Assembly (NCBI GenBank): GCA_037445555.1
Contig: JBBIKG010000016.1
Location: 1 to 64,000, forward strand
Direction of reading: 5' to 3'
DNA from: JAAYJT01 sp037445555
Lineage (GTDB): Bacteria; Bacteroidota; Bacteroidia; Bacteroidales; JAAYJT01
Length of the DNA: 64,000 nucleotides
This document shows, piece after piece, positions 17,474 to 27,408 of the stretch. Made by a program: the position numbers and the translations under genes. The notes beneath the pieces are model-generated. The model did no database searches. It was not told where the DNA came from and was given only the letters and a program-made list of their open reading frames with translations. The first letter of the stretch is position 1; every line of letters begins with the position of its first letter.

Positions 17474-18724
17474 ATGCTTTATTACCTGTTCACATATCTC
17501 GAAAAATACTATGACATACCTGGCGCTGGGCTGTTTCAGTATATTTCTTTCAGGGCAGCAGCTTCAGTTATCCTTTCGCTGGTTATTTCATTACTTTTTG
17601 GAAAACGTCTCATCAACTACCTCCGGAAAAAACAGGTGAAGGAAAATGTCCGAGAACTGGGGTTAGAAGGAGAAAATTCAAAGGCCGGAACTCCCACAAT
17701 GGGCGGATTGATCATACTCGGAGCCATCCTGCTGCCAAGTTTGCTGCTGCTTAAGCTCGACAATGTGTATGTTCTGCTGATACTTTTTACCACTGTATGG
17801 CTGGGTATGATAGGTTTTATTGATGACTATATAAAAGTCTTCAAAAAGGAGAAAAAAGGCCTGGCCGCCCGTTCGAAACTTCTCGGGCAAGTGGTAGTAG
17901 GCGTTGTTGTTGGGTTTACGCTTTACTTCAATGATTCAGTAGTGATACGTGAAAAAATCAAAGTACCGCAGTCACAGGAAATAAAAGCCGGCAGCGACCA
18001 GGAAAACCCTCCTGCTGTTTCCCATTTTTCGCGTCAATCCATTAGGTCGACCAAAACCACTATCCCATTCGTCAAAAACAACGAGTTTGACTATGCCATT
18101 TTGGTGTCCTTCCTCGGATCGAACGCCAGGAAATACGCCTGGGTGGTCTTTATTCCAATCGTTATCCTGATAATCATTTCCGTATCGAACGGAGCAAATC
18201 TGACAGACGGCATCGACGGGCTGGCCACCGGAACGTCGGCCATCATGGGCGCCACTCTTGGAATACTGGCCTGGGTGTCGGGTAATATGATTTTTGCTGA
18301 TTACCTGAACATAATGTATTTGCCCAATACAGGCGAGCTTACGATCTTCATCAGTGCATTTGTTGGGGCCTGTATTGGATTTCTGTGGTACAACACCTAT
18401 CCTGCCCAGGTTTTCATGGGTGATACAGGAAGTCTGGCCCTTGGTGGCATCATAGCTGTTTTCGCCATCATGATCCGGAAGGAGCTTCTAATACCTATCC
18501 TTTGTGGGATTTTTCTGGTCGAAAATCTGTCGGTAGTTCTCCAGGTAAGCTGGTTCAAGCACACCAAACGCAAGTATGGGGCAGGCCGGAGGATATTTAA
18601 GATGTCTCCGTTGCATCATCACTTCCAGTTGATGGGGTATGCCGAGCCCAAAATTGTACAGCGTTTTTTTATTGTCGGGATAATACTTGCAGTTCTTACT
18701 ATCATCACCCTAAAAATCAGATAA
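17474..18724 (+). CDS. mraY: phospho-MurNAc-pentapeptide transferase MraY
   Basis: 416 residues, about 55 longer than E. coli MraY. It is a polytopic membrane protein with GTPTMGG-like TPTMGGL, the DDYIK aspartates near 116-120, NLTDGIDGLATG and HHHFQ near the C-terminus, all conserved in MraY. The extra length is a hydrophilic insert after the KKGLAARSK segment (about residues 155-205), typical of Bacteroidota. It transfers phospho-MurNAc-pentapeptide to undecaprenyl phosphate to make lipid I. Confidence 0.96.
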   Translation: MLYYLFTYLEKYYDIPGAGLFQYISFRAAASVILSLVISLLFGKRLINYLRKKQVKENVRELGLEGENSKAGTPTMGGLIILGAILLPSLLLLKLDNVYVLLILFTTVWLGMIGFIDDYIKVFKKEKKGLAARSKLLGQVVVGVVVGFTLYFNDSVVIREKIKVPQSQEIKAGSDQENPPAVSHFSRQSIRSTKTTIPFVKNNEFDYAILVSFLGSNARKYAWVVFIPIVILIIISVSNGANLTDGIDGLATGTSAIMGATLGILAWVSGNMIFADYLNIMYLPNTGELTIFISAFVGACIGFLWYNTYPAQVFMGDTGSLALGGIIAVFAIMIRKELLIPILCGIFLVENLSVVLQVSWFKHTKRKYGAGRRIFKMSPLHHHFQLMGYAEPKIVQRFFIVGIILAVLTIITLKIR

Positions 18725-18728
18725 TCAA

Positions 18729-20072
18729 ATGGCCACAAGCGGCATAGTAGTGTTGGGAGCCGGCGAAAGCGGAACGGGTGCTGCCGTTTTGGCCAAGACC
18801 AGGGGTATCCCTGTATTTGTTTCCGATTCCGGACTCATTAAAGAGCAATACCAACAGGTATTAAGACAGTACGTGATTGAATACGAACAGCAAATACATA
18901 CCGCCGGGCGAATTTTACAGGCTTCTGAAATCATTAAAAGTCCCGGCATATCCGACACAACACCATTGCTAACTGAAGCTAGAAAAAGGGGAATTCCTGT
19001 TATTTCCGAAATCGAATTTGCTTCGCGATTTACGGATGCCAGAAAAATCTGTATCACTGGAACCAACGGTAAGACTACCACGACCCTACTCACGTGGCAT
19101 ATCCTGAACCGCAGTGGGATGAACGCTGGACTAGCCGGCAACATGGGGCAAAGCTTTGCGTTGCAGGTAGCTACTACTCAACGGGATTATTATGTGCTTG
19201 AAATCAGCAGCTTTCAGCTGGACGGCATGTTTGATTTCAAGGCCGATGTTGCTGTGCTTACCAACATCACACCTGATCATCTTGAGCGGTACAACTACAA
19301 ATTTTCAAACTATGTTGATTCAAAATTTCGGATCGCTCAGAATCAATCACCTGCCGATGCCTTCATTTTCTGCGCCGACGATCCGGTTGTTTTTGCAGAA
19401 GTTCAAAAACGTAACCTCCAGGCCCGGAAATATCCATTCTCCTTGCTGGGAAAAGTGGGAGATGGGGGCGCTTATCTTGAGAATAACAAAATAATTATAA
19501 CCACTAACGAAGGGGAATTTCGTATGACTCTTGAAGAATTGGCCTTACAGGGTCGCCACAACGTTTATAACTCAATGGCAGCGGCCATTTCGGCACAACT
19601 GGTCAAGGTGCGTAAAGAAACAATAAGACAGTGCCTGAGCGATTTTCAAAACGTCGAACATCGCCTCGAATTTGTATCAAATGTTCATGGCATTGAATTT
19701 ATCAATGACTCGAAAGCAACCAATGTAAACTCGACCTGGTATGCGCTTGAAAGCATGACGAAGCCTGTGATCTGGATCGCCGGAGGCTTGGACAAGGGAA
19801 ACGATTATGAATTATTGAAAGACCTCGTTAGGCAGAAGGCGAAGGCGATCATATGCCTCGGGCAGGATAATTCGAAAATCCTGGGATCATTTGGCAGTCT
19901 TAAGATTCCGATTATCGAAACTACCTCAGCCGAAGCAGCGGTGAACGAAGCCTATATGTTGGCTGAAACTGGAGATACGGTCCTGCTTTCGCCTGCCTGC
20001 GCAAGTTTTGACCTTTTTGAGAATTATGAAGACAGGGGAAATCAATTTAAGAAAGCAGTCAAGCTGCTTTAA
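18729..20072 (+). CDS. murD: UDP-MurNAc-L-alanine:D-glutamate ligase MurD
   Basis: 447 residues, normal. An N-terminal Rossmann-like VVLGAGESGTG motif (about 7-17) is followed by ATP loop GTNGKTTTT (about 112-120), NITPDHLERY, the HRLEFV segment and NDSKATN, and a C-terminal SPACASFD-F-NYEDRG block, all hallmarks of MurD. It adds D-glutamate to UDP-MurNAc-L-alanine. It lies four bases after mraY and 12 bases before ftsW. Confidence 0.97.
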   Translation: MATSGIVVLGAGESGTGAAVLAKTRGIPVFVSDSGLIKEQYQQVLRQYVIEYEQQIHTAGRILQASEIIKSPGISDTTPLLTEARKRGIPVISEIEFASRFTDARKICITGTNGKTTTTLLTWHILNRSGMNAGLAGNMGQSFALQVATTQRDYYVLEISSFQLDGMFDFKADVAVLTNITPDHLERYNYKFSNYVDSKFRIAQNQSPADAFIFCADDPVVFAEVQKRNLQARKYPFSLLGKVGDGGAYLENNKIIITTNEGEFRMTLEELALQGRHNVYNSMAAAISAQLVKVRKETIRQCLSDFQNVEHRLEFVSNVHGIEFINDSKATNVNSTWYALESMTKPVIWIAGGLDKGNDYELLKDLVRQKAKAIICLGQDNSKILGSFGSLKIPIIETTSAEAAVNEAYMLAETGDTVLLSPACASFDLFENYEDRGNQFKKAVKLL

Positions 20073-20084
20073 TCTCAGAAAATT

Positions 20085-21242
20085 ATGGGTATTATCGCAT
20101 TTATAAGAAATATAAAGGGAGATAAAGTCATCTGGATGGTAGTTTTCTTTTTGGCCATCTTATCCCTGTTGGCCGTTTACAGCTCTACCGGAACACTGGC
20201 ATATCGTTATCAGCATGGTAATACCGAATACTACCTTTTCAAGCATCTGAGTATTCTTCTGTTCGGGTTAGTACTTATGTATTTTGCCCAGCGCATTCCG
20301 TATACATGGTACGGCAAATACTCGTTTGTAGCCCTGTTCATAGCCATACCCTTGCTGGCCTATACAGCTCTTTTCGGCACTAGTGTCAACGATGCAAACC
20401 GATGGACGACCTTACCAATTATTAATCTGAGTTTTCAGCCTTCAGACTTCGGAAAGCTGGCTATTATCATTTATCTGTCAAGGGTGCTCGGCAAACACCA
20501 GGACTATCTTCAAAGCTTTAAATTCAACCTCACCTTCCTGATTGTTCCGATGCTACTTGTGGTTGGGTTAATCATGCCCGCCAACTTCTCAACAGCAGCA
20601 ATTATTTTTGCGAGCAGCATGGTGATCATGTTTATCGGGCGGGTCAACACCAAACACTTGCTTGGGCTGGGTGCTATCGCCTTGGTAGCCATAGGATTAC
20701 TTATTCTAGTTATAAAAAGTAATCCCCATCTCGGACGAGTCGAGACCTGGGAAAACCGCCTTGAAAACTTCCGGGGCGAAAATCCCGACGGAGCCTACCA
20801 AAGTGACCAGGCGAAAATTGCCATTGCCAGCGGCGGTATATTTGGTAAGCAACCCGGTAACAGCATGCAAAAGAATTTCCTTCCTCAACCTTACTCAGAT
20901 TTCATTTATGCCATCATCATTGAAGAATACGGCCTCCTAGGCGGAATTGCCATAGTATTTCTTTATCTCATATTGCTGTTTCGCGGCATACATATAGCTA
21001 CCCGTTGCGACAGCACTTTTGGGTCGATACTGACATTCGGAATTTCATTTAGCCTTGTGATGCAGGCTATGATCAACATGCTGGTTGTAGCAGGCCTTTT
21101 ACCCGTCACCGGACAGCCACTTCCGATGATCAGTATGGGAGGTACTTCATTATGGTTCACCAGCATAGCTATAGGAATAGTGCTTAGTGTAAGCCGTACA
21201 CTCGAAACGAATCAACAAACCCTGGAATATGCCGAGGCCTGA
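20085..21242 (+). CDS. ftsW: septal peptidoglycan polymerase FtsW (SEDS family)
   Basis: 385 residues with about ten transmembrane segments. SEDS signatures are present: a VYSST start of the first loop, NDANRWTTL, SFQPSDFGKLA and, near the C-terminus, TGQPLPMISMGGTS. The gene neighbourhood (murD-ftsW-murG) supports FtsW rather than RodA. It polymerises lipid II at the septum together with FtsI. The 3' end overlaps murG by 14 bases. Confidence 0.95.
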   Translation: MGIIAFIRNIKGDKVIWMVVFFLAILSLLAVYSSTGTLAYRYQHGNTEYYLFKHLSILLFGLVLMYFAQRIPYTWYGKYSFVALFIAIPLLAYTALFGTSVNDANRWTTLPIINLSFQPSDFGKLAIIIYLSRVLGKHQDYLQSFKFNLTFLIVPMLLVVGLIMPANFSTAAIIFASSMVIMFIGRVNTKHLLGLGAIALVAIGLLILVIKSNPHLGRVETWENRLENFRGENPDGAYQSDQAKIAIASGGIFGKQPGNSMQKNFLPQPYSDFIYAIIIEEYGLLGGIAIVFLYLILLFRGIHIATRCDSTFGSILTFGISFSLVMQAMINMLVVAGLLPVTGQPLPMISMGGTSLWFTSIAIGIVLSVSRTLETNQQTLEYAEA

Positions 21243-22338
21243 TCTGAGAATAATCATAAGCGGTGGCGGTACGGGAGGACATATCTTTCCTGCTCTGGCA
21301 ATAGCCGAGGCGATAGGGAAACTTCGCCCGGAAGCAAAAATTCTTTTTGTCGGTGCTCTGGGGAAAATGGAAATGGAGAAAGTTCCCGCTGCCGGCTTTG
21401 ATATTACCGGGATCCCTATCAGGGGTTTTCAGCGAAAGGCCAGTGTTGAAACCCTGTTGCTGCCCTTACGCATAAAAATCAGTTTGTTCAAGGCCTGGCG
21501 CATAATAAACAGTTTTAAGCCCGATGTTGTTGTGGGGGTAGGCGGGTATGCTTCGGGCCCGGTGCTGATGGTAGCAGCCATGATCGGCAAACCCTCGCTC
21601 ATACAAGAACAAAACTCGTTTGCCGGAATCACCAACAGGGTATTGGGGAAATTTGTGTCGAAAGTCGCTGTTGCCTATGAAGGAATGCAAAGATTCTTCC
21701 CAAGACATAAGCTTATGCTCACAGGCAACCCAGTTCGAAACTCATTCGGCTCAATCGAAGATAAGAAAGCGGAAGCCTTTGCCTTTTTCGGGCTGACAGC
21801 TGACCAACCTACCTTACTGGTAACGGGAGGGAGCCTGGGAGCACTAACGATTAATGAAAGCATGGCGGGATGTTTGCCAAAGCTTGTTGACCAGGGAATA
21901 CAGGTGATTTGGCAATGCGGAAAAAATTATTACCCGCACACTTCCGAGATTCGGGAGAAGTTTGAGACCCGGGGGGTAAGAATTCTTGATTTTATTTCAC
22001 GGATGGATCTGGCCTATGCTATTGCCGATGTAGTGGTGTCAAGGGCTGGTGCTATTGCCATATCGGAGCTTTGCTTGACGGCAAAGCCGTGTATTCTGAT
22101 CCCTTCGCCAAATGTGGCAGAAGATCACCAAACACACAATGCCCAGGCACTTGTAGCCCGTAATGCAGCCCTTATGGTCAACGATTCAGAAGCGCGCAAA
22201 ATACTTGGAACAACCCTACTTGGCCTCATGAAAAATGATGCCGTCCGTACACAGCTAAAAGAAAACATCGGCCACATGGCAAAACCACATGCGGCTGACG
22301 AAATTGCCGCAGAGATTATCAGATTGTCAGGAAAATAA
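21229..22338 (+). CDS. murG: UDP-GlcNAc transferase MurG
   Basis: 369 residues. The N-terminal glycine-rich loop GGGTGGH (12-18) is diagnostic, as are GVGGYASGP, EQNSFAGITN, TGGSLGA and the SRAGA...E UDP-GlcNAc site near 270. A B-family glycosyltransferase at the inner face of the membrane, it converts lipid I to lipid II. It overlaps ftsW and is eight bases before murC. Confidence 0.97.
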   Translation: MPRPDLRIIISGGGTGGHIFPALAIAEAIGKLRPEAKILFVGALGKMEMEKVPAAGFDITGIPIRGFQRKASVETLLLPLRIKISLFKAWRIINSFKPDVVVGVGGYASGPVLMVAAMIGKPSLIQEQNSFAGITNRVLGKFVSKVAVAYEGMQRFFPRHKLMLTGNPVRNSFGSIEDKKAEAFAFFGLTADQPTLLVTGGSLGALTINESMAGCLPKLVDQGIQVIWQCGKNYYPHTSEIREKFETRGVRILDFISRMDLAYAIADVVVSRAGAIAISELCLTAKPCILIPSPNVAEDHQTHNAQALVARNAALMVNDSEARKILGTTLLGLMKNDAVRTQLKENIGHMAKPHAADEIAAEIIRLSGK

Positions 22339-22345
22339 TACAGGA

Positions 22346-23737
22346 ATGACAAAAGAGTACAAAAACAGCTGCCTGACGGGTTCATGGAAAAAGGTGTTTT
22401 TCCTGGGCATTGGAGGTATTGGCATGAGTGCTCTTGCACGATATCTGCAATCAAAAGAGATAACTGTAATCGGATACGACCGAACACCGACGCCCCTCAC
22501 TGAGCAGCTCGAGAATGAAGGCATAAGTGTTTTCTTCAACGACAATCCCTTACTCATCCCGATTGACAGCGATGCAGTCATCTATACGCCTGCAGTACCT
22601 CGCGACACACGTATATTTCAATGGTGCCTATCAAGCGGTAAGCCCATGATCAAGCGGGCAGCCTTGCTTGGGAAAATTGCCAATGATAACAAGCTTCTAG
22701 CTGTTGCCGGAACCCACGGCAAAACCACCGTTTCGTCGATGCTGGCGCATATATTATCTTTCCAGCCGGGTGGGTGTAACGGCATTTTGGGTGGAATATT
22801 GAAAAATACAGATTCAAACCTTTTACTTGCTCCTGACAGCATGTTGTTTGTAACTGAGGCCGATGAATTTGACCGGTCTTTTCTTCACTTATTTCCCTGG
22901 CTAGCCGTAATCACCTCCACAGATGCAGATCATCTGGATGTATACGAAAATCATGCACAGCTGATGCAGGCATTTTCGGTGTTTACATCTCAGGTCAGGC
23001 CTGAAGGAAAACTGTTAGTAAAAGCCGGAATTGACCTTAATAAAGAAACCGACTCATCCGTCGAAACCTTCACCTACGCCCTGGATGGGCGTGCTGATTT
23101 CTTAGCCGCCAATATCTGTCTAACCGGCAACACATACCGCTTCGACCTGGTGAGCCCTCAGGGGATAATACACGAGCTTGAACTGGGTATACCAGGTTTG
23201 ATGAATGTTGAAAATGCTGTTGCTGCTTCTGCGGCGGCACTGCTCTCAGGCGCCAACCGGCAAACGGTAAGACGAGGCCTTGAGTCGTACCAGGGAGTGA
23301 ACCGACGCTTCGATGTCCGCATCAATCGTCACGATTTTGTATATATTGATGATTATGCACACCATCCGGCTGAAATAAAGGCATGCATCCACAGCGCGAA
23401 GAACCTTTTTCCCGAAAAAAAGATTACCGGAGTATTTCAGCCTCATCTTTATTCGCGAACAAGGGATTTCGCCGAAGAATTTGCCCGCAGCCTCGAGATG
23501 CTCGATACTCTGGTGCTGCTTGATATTTATCCGGCGCGCGAACTATCCATTCCAGGGGTAACATCTGAGCTGATTTTCGATAGCGTACGGTTGAAAAACA
23601 AATTTCTAATACAAAAGGACGAGCTGACCGGATTACTGCTCTACATCAAACCACAGGTGCTCATCACGATGGGGGCGGGTGATATTGACAGGTTGGTGAA
23701 ACCGTTGGAAGATGCTTTTAATATGTGTTGCAGATGA
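22346..23737 (+). CDS. murC: UDP-MurNAc:L-alanine ligase MurC
   Basis: 463 residues from the ATG at 22346. An in-frame ATG at 22289 would overlap murG by 50 bases and add a non-family leader, so it is not preferred. There is an N-terminal FLGIGGIGMSALA Rossmann motif, an ATP loop GTHGKTTVSS, an EADEFDRSF segment, DDYAHHPAEI and a FQPHLYSRTRDF block, all MurC-specific. It adds L-alanine, the first stem residue. The stop overlaps the likely ftsQ ATG (ATGA). Confidence 0.96.
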   Translation: MTKEYKNSCLTGSWKKVFFLGIGGIGMSALARYLQSKEITVIGYDRTPTPLTEQLENEGISVFFNDNPLLIPIDSDAVIYTPAVPRDTRIFQWCLSSGKPMIKRAALLGKIANDNKLLAVAGTHGKTTVSSMLAHILSFQPGGCNGILGGILKNTDSNLLLAPDSMLFVTEADEFDRSFLHLFPWLAVITSTDADHLDVYENHAQLMQAFSVFTSQVRPEGKLLVKAGIDLNKETDSSVETFTYALDGRADFLAANICLTGNTYRFDLVSPQGIIHELELGIPGLMNVENAVAASAAALLSGANRQTVRRGLESYQGVNRRFDVRINRHDFVYIDDYAHHPAEIKACIHSAKNLFPEKKITGVFQPHLYSRTRDFAEEFARSLEMLDTLVLLDIYPARELSIPGVTSELIFDSVRLKNKFLIQKDELTGLLLYIKPQVLITMGAGDIDRLVKPLEDAFNMCCR

Positions 23738-24528
23738 TTTTCAAGATTCTGAAAATATTGATCACGTTGGCACTACTTGCAGGAACAGTGGTTATGCTTG
23801 GTTTTATGCGGTCTGCGCACAGCCGGTCACATATCACAGATGTCAGCGTAAACATTGACTATCCAAACAATGATATTTTGATCAGTAAAGAAGATATACT
23901 TAAACTTTTAGAGCAAACATCAGCCGGGCTGAGAAATAAACCCTTAAATCAAATACATGTAAATCACCTGTACAGGGCTGTCTCAGAAAATGCCTATGTA
24001 GGAAAATGCAATGTTGAGCTTTTACTTAACGGAGTCTTGCGTGTAAGGGCCAGGCAACTTGTCCCCATGCTGCGGATAATAGCCGCAGACTTTTCATGTT
24101 ATCTCGACACAGCCGGGTATCTGATGCCTTTGAGTTCGCAATTTAAGGCCAGAGTTCCGGTTTTCATGGGCGAAGTTAATATCCCACTTGAAATTCAGGG
24201 AAGGATCGGGCGCGGTGAAAAAGTACATTTCAGTCGGGGTGATGAAATTCATTGGATGACAGATGCCTATAAACTCGCGAATTACATCTACAATCATCCC
24301 ACGTTGAGACCTTTGATTGAGCAGATCGTGCTCAATGCCGACAACGAATTCGAACTGATTACAAAGTTCGGATCACACATTGTATTGTTGGGCGACCTGG
24401 AACGGATGCAACAAAAATTTGAAAACCTCATCACTTTCTATGAGCAGGCTATCCCCCAATACGGGTGGTCAGCTTTTGGCCAGGTGAATCTTAAATATCA
24501 TAATCAAGTGGTTTGTCTAAAAAATTAA
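23734..24528 (+). CDS. ftsQ: cell division protein FtsQ/DivIB
   Basis: 264 residues from the ATG at 23734, which forms an ATGA overlap with murC; an ATG at 23725 is also possible. A transmembrane helix occupies about residues 4-24. It is followed by a periplasmic POTRA-like region (VNIDYPNNDILISKEDILKLL at about 40-60) and a beta domain ending in the QVNLKY segment seen in FtsQ. The sequence is divergent, as usual for this protein in Bacteroidota; the position between murC and ftsA is the strongest evidence. It scaffolds FtsL and the partner proteins at the septum. Confidence 0.88.
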   Translation: MIFKILKILITLALLAGTVVMLGFMRSAHSRSHITDVSVNIDYPNNDILISKEDILKLLEQTSAGLRNKPLNQIHVNHLYRAVSENAYVGKCNVELLLNGVLRVRARQLVPMLRIIAADFSCYLDTAGYLMPLSSQFKARVPVFMGEVNIPLEIQGRIGRGEKVHFSRGDEIHWMTDAYKLANYIYNHPTLRPLIEQIVLNADNEFELITKFGSHIVLLGDLERMQQKFENLITFYEQAIPQYGWSAFGQVNLKYHNQVVCLKN

Positions 24529-24533
24529 TATTT

Positions 24534-25793
24534 ATGGAACCATCGGATATCATAGTGGGTCTTGATATTGGCACCACCAAAATAGCAGCCATCGTGGGCC
24601 GGAAGAACGAATTTGACAAGATCGAAATACTTGGTGTTGGCCGCACTGAGTCCTTTGGAGTCAAACGAGGGGTTGTAGCCAATATCGAAAATACTGTGCT
24701 GAGCATTCAGAAAGCGATTGAAGAAGCAAGTTTCAAGTCGAAGGTGAATATTCAAACCGTCCACGTCGGTATTGCCGGGCAGCATATAAAAAGTATGCAG
24801 CATCATGGCAGCGTGATCCGTCATAACCCCGATGAGGAAATTGCCCAGAAAGATCTTGACCATCTGACTGAAAATATGTACAAGCTTGCCATGAGCCCCG
24901 GCGAGGAAATCATCGAAGTTATTCCTCAGGAATACACGATTGATGGCGAATCGGGCATCAAGTCGCCCAAGGGTATGCTTGGAAGCACAATAGAGGCTAA
25001 CTTCCATATCATTACGGGACAAACCATGGCAGCAAAAAACATCTTCACCTGTGTAAGCAAGGCAGGTCTTGAGGTATCCGGGTTGATACTTGAGCCGCTG
25101 GCTTCGTCCGAAGCTGTACTCAGCCCTGAAGAAAAAGAAGCAGGAGTAGTATTGGTAGATATAGGTGGTGGGACCACAGACATAGCCATCTTCAAAGACG
25201 ATATCATTCGTCACACGGCAGTAATTCCGTTTGGCGGAGACGTTATCACTGAAGATATTAAAGAAGGATGCTCCATCATAAGGCGGCATGCCGAAGATCT
25301 GAAAATAAAGTTCGGTTCGGCTCTTGCCCGCGAAAACAGGGATGAAGAAATCGTCACGATACCGGGTCTACGGGGCAGGGCACCCAAAGAGATCACTCTT
25401 CGCAATCTGGCCAGCATCATTCAGGCCCGAATGGAAGAAATCATTGAACATGTCTACTACGAAATCAAAAATTCCAACCTTGAAAAGAAGCTTAATGCAG
25501 GCATCGTGCTCACAGGTGGCGGCGCACAGCTTAAGCATGTGGCGCAGCTCACTTCGTATCTCACGGGCATGGATACCCGCATAGGGTATCCGAATGAGCA
25601 TCTTGCCAGCACGAGCCCCTCGGAAATCGAAAGTCCGATGTATGCCACAGGCGTCGGGCTGGTGATGATAGGCCTCGATAAAATTCAGAAAATGAACCAG
25701 AAAAACTTTGAAAACCGGAAATCGGGACGTCGGGCACCGCGTTCAGGCTGGGGATTTTTCGAACATATCAAAACCTTATTTGAAAATGAATAA
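24534..25793 (+). CDS. ftsA: cell division protein FtsA
   Basis: 419 residues from the ATG at 24534; the earlier TTG at 24513 lies inside ftsQ. It is an actin-fold ATPase: phosphate-1 loop GLDIGTTKIAAIVG (about 8-21), the 1C-type domain after it, VDIGGGTTDIAIF (phosphate-2), and GIVLTGGGAQLKHV (adenosine motif). A basic, amphipathic C-terminal tail (RSGWGFFEHIKTLFENE) is the membrane-targeting helix. It tethers FtsZ to the membrane. It is followed by ftsZ after a 46-base AT-rich spacer. Confidence 0.96.
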   Translation: MEPSDIIVGLDIGTTKIAAIVGRKNEFDKIEILGVGRTESFGVKRGVVANIENTVLSIQKAIEEASFKSKVNIQTVHVGIAGQHIKSMQHHGSVIRHNPDEEIAQKDLDHLTENMYKLAMSPGEEIIEVIPQEYTIDGESGIKSPKGMLGSTIEANFHIITGQTMAAKNIFTCVSKAGLEVSGLILEPLASSEAVLSPEEKEAGVVLVDIGGGTTDIAIFKDDIIRHTAVIPFGGDVITEDIKEGCSIIRRHAEDLKIKFGSALARENRDEEIVTIPGLRGRAPKEITLRNLASIIQARMEEIIEHVYYEIKNSNLEKKLNAGIVLTGGGAQLKHVAQLTSYLTGMDTRIGYPNEHLASTSPSEIESPMYATGVGLVMIGLDKIQKMNQKNFENRKSGRRAPRSGWGFFEHIKTLFENE

Positions 25794-25839
25794 TTCATCA
25801 AACAATAATAAATTAACTTAAACTACAGGAGAATTAATC

Positions 25840-27393
25840 ATGCCAAATCTCATTTTTGACCTGCCTAAGAATCAATCGTCGATCATTAAAGTATTAGGAA
25901 TCGGAGGCGGCGGCAGCAATGCCGTCACCCATATGTTCAAGCAAGGCATCAAGGATGTCGATTTTGTGATCTGCAATACGGACGCGCAGGCGCTGGAACG
26001 CAGCTCTGTTCCTAACAAAATTCAACTCGGATTGCGCGGACTTGGCGCAGGAAACATACCTGAAGTCGGCAAGTTGGCTACGTTGGAAAATATTGACAAG
26101 CTCAAGGAACTTCTTGAAGTGAACACCCAGATGCTTTTTATCACCGCGGGTATGGGTGGAGGCACGGGCACCGGAGGCGCTCCGGTGATAGCACAGGCTG
26201 CACGAGAACTGAATATCCTCACCGTGGGGATTGTAACAATGCCTTTTTCATTCGAAGGCCGTAAGCGCAGGCAGCAGGCCGAAGACGGCATTGCCGAAAT
26301 GCGCAAATATGTTGACACCCTGTTGGTTATTAACAATGACAAGCTTCGCGAATTGTACGGCAACCTAAAACTTTCTGAAGCGTTCGGAATGGCAGATGAT
26401 ATACTCTCGGCAGCCTCTCGTGGAATTGCAGAAATAATTACTGTGCCAGGGTATGTCAATGTTGATTTTGAGGATGTTAAAACCGTGATGAAAGATAGTG
26501 GCAAAGCTATCCTGGGCTCTGGTATTGCTGAAGGTCCCGATCGTGCATCAAATGCGGTGAAGCAGGCGCTGTCGTCGCCGTTGCTCGATGACAATCACAT
26601 TATGGGTGCACGCAACGTATTGCTTTACATCACCTCGGGAAAAGAAGAAATAAGCATGGACGAGGTGAGCGAAATAACCGACTACATCCAGCAGGAAGCC
26701 GGACAAAAGGCTGAGATTATCTGGGGAAATGGCTCAGACGAAACGCTGGGCAACAAAATTTGTGTTACCTGCATCGCCACTGGTTTCGACAGCAAGCGCA
26801 TGGATGGCGACAGGCCTGATAAAATCATTGTTGGGTCATTATCTGACGAGCCAATAAAAAATACCGCGATCATACCACCACTTACCACAATTTTACAACC
26901 CGAGGCAATCGAGGATCCGAAAAAAGAAATGGCAGGGCCGAAAATAACTGCCTCTGCACCTGAAACAACCGAAGCAAAAGAAACCCCCAACCCTGTTGAG
27001 ATTCCGTTCATTAAACCTGTCACAGGTCAACCGGTATTAGACAATACATCAAACGACACTCGTATATTTTCAGAGCCATTGTTGCCTGAAATTCCTGAAA
27101 TAAAGCTTGCTGACCGCACTCCTTCTCCATCGCCCGCAGAGAAGGATCAGCTGATTGAGCAACTAAACAACGATCGAAAGCAACGGCTAAGAGCCCTGAG
27201 TCTCAAGTACAAACAGCCCGGCGGGCTGGCCGAGCTTGAAAAGGAACCAGCCTATATTCGCAGACAGGTGGAGTTACACGACCCTCCTCAGGCCAACGGC
27301 ACACAAATATCGCGTTTCACACTCGTTACAGATGAAAACGACAATATAGACTTGAGGGCCAACAACTCTTTTTTACATGACAATGTTGATTAG
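25840..27393 (+). CDS. ftsZ: cell division GTPase FtsZ
   Basis: 517 residues, about 130 longer than E. coli FtsZ. The tubulin signature GGGTGTGGAPV lies near 104-114, with GGGGSNAV near the N-terminus and NNDKLRELYGNL in the T7-synergy region. A long proline-, threonine- and glutamate-rich linker (about 340-450) precedes a conserved C-terminal peptide of the PAYIRRQVEL type. This is followed by a further ~38 residues, a layout common in Bacteroidota. It forms the Z-ring. Confidence 0.97.
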   Translation: MPNLIFDLPKNQSSIIKVLGIGGGGSNAVTHMFKQGIKDVDFVICNTDAQALERSSVPNKIQLGLRGLGAGNIPEVGKLATLENIDKLKELLEVNTQMLFITAGMGGGTGTGGAPVIAQAARELNILTVGIVTMPFSFEGRKRRQQAEDGIAEMRKYVDTLLVINNDKLRELYGNLKLSEAFGMADDILSAASRGIAEIITVPGYVNVDFEDVKTVMKDSGKAILGSGIAEGPDRASNAVKQALSSPLLDDNHIMGARNVLLYITSGKEEISMDEVSEITDYIQQEAGQKAEIIWGNGSDETLGNKICVTCIATGFDSKRMDGDRPDKIIVGSLSDEPIKNTAIIPPLTTILQPEAIEDPKKEMAGPKITASAPETTEAKETPNPVEIPFIKPVTGQPVLDNTSNDTRIFSEPLLPEIPEIKLADRTPSPSPAEKDQLIEQLNNDRKQRLRALSLKYKQPGGLAELEKEPAYIRRQVELHDPPQANGTQISRFTLVTDENDNIDLRANNSFLHDNVD

Positions 27394-27408
27394 CAAAATA
27401 ATCCGCCT

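Noticed and set aside
22289..22345. earlier murC start at 22289
   Set aside because: It would overlap murG by 50 bases and add residues not found in MurC; the ATG at 22346 gives a normal N-terminus.
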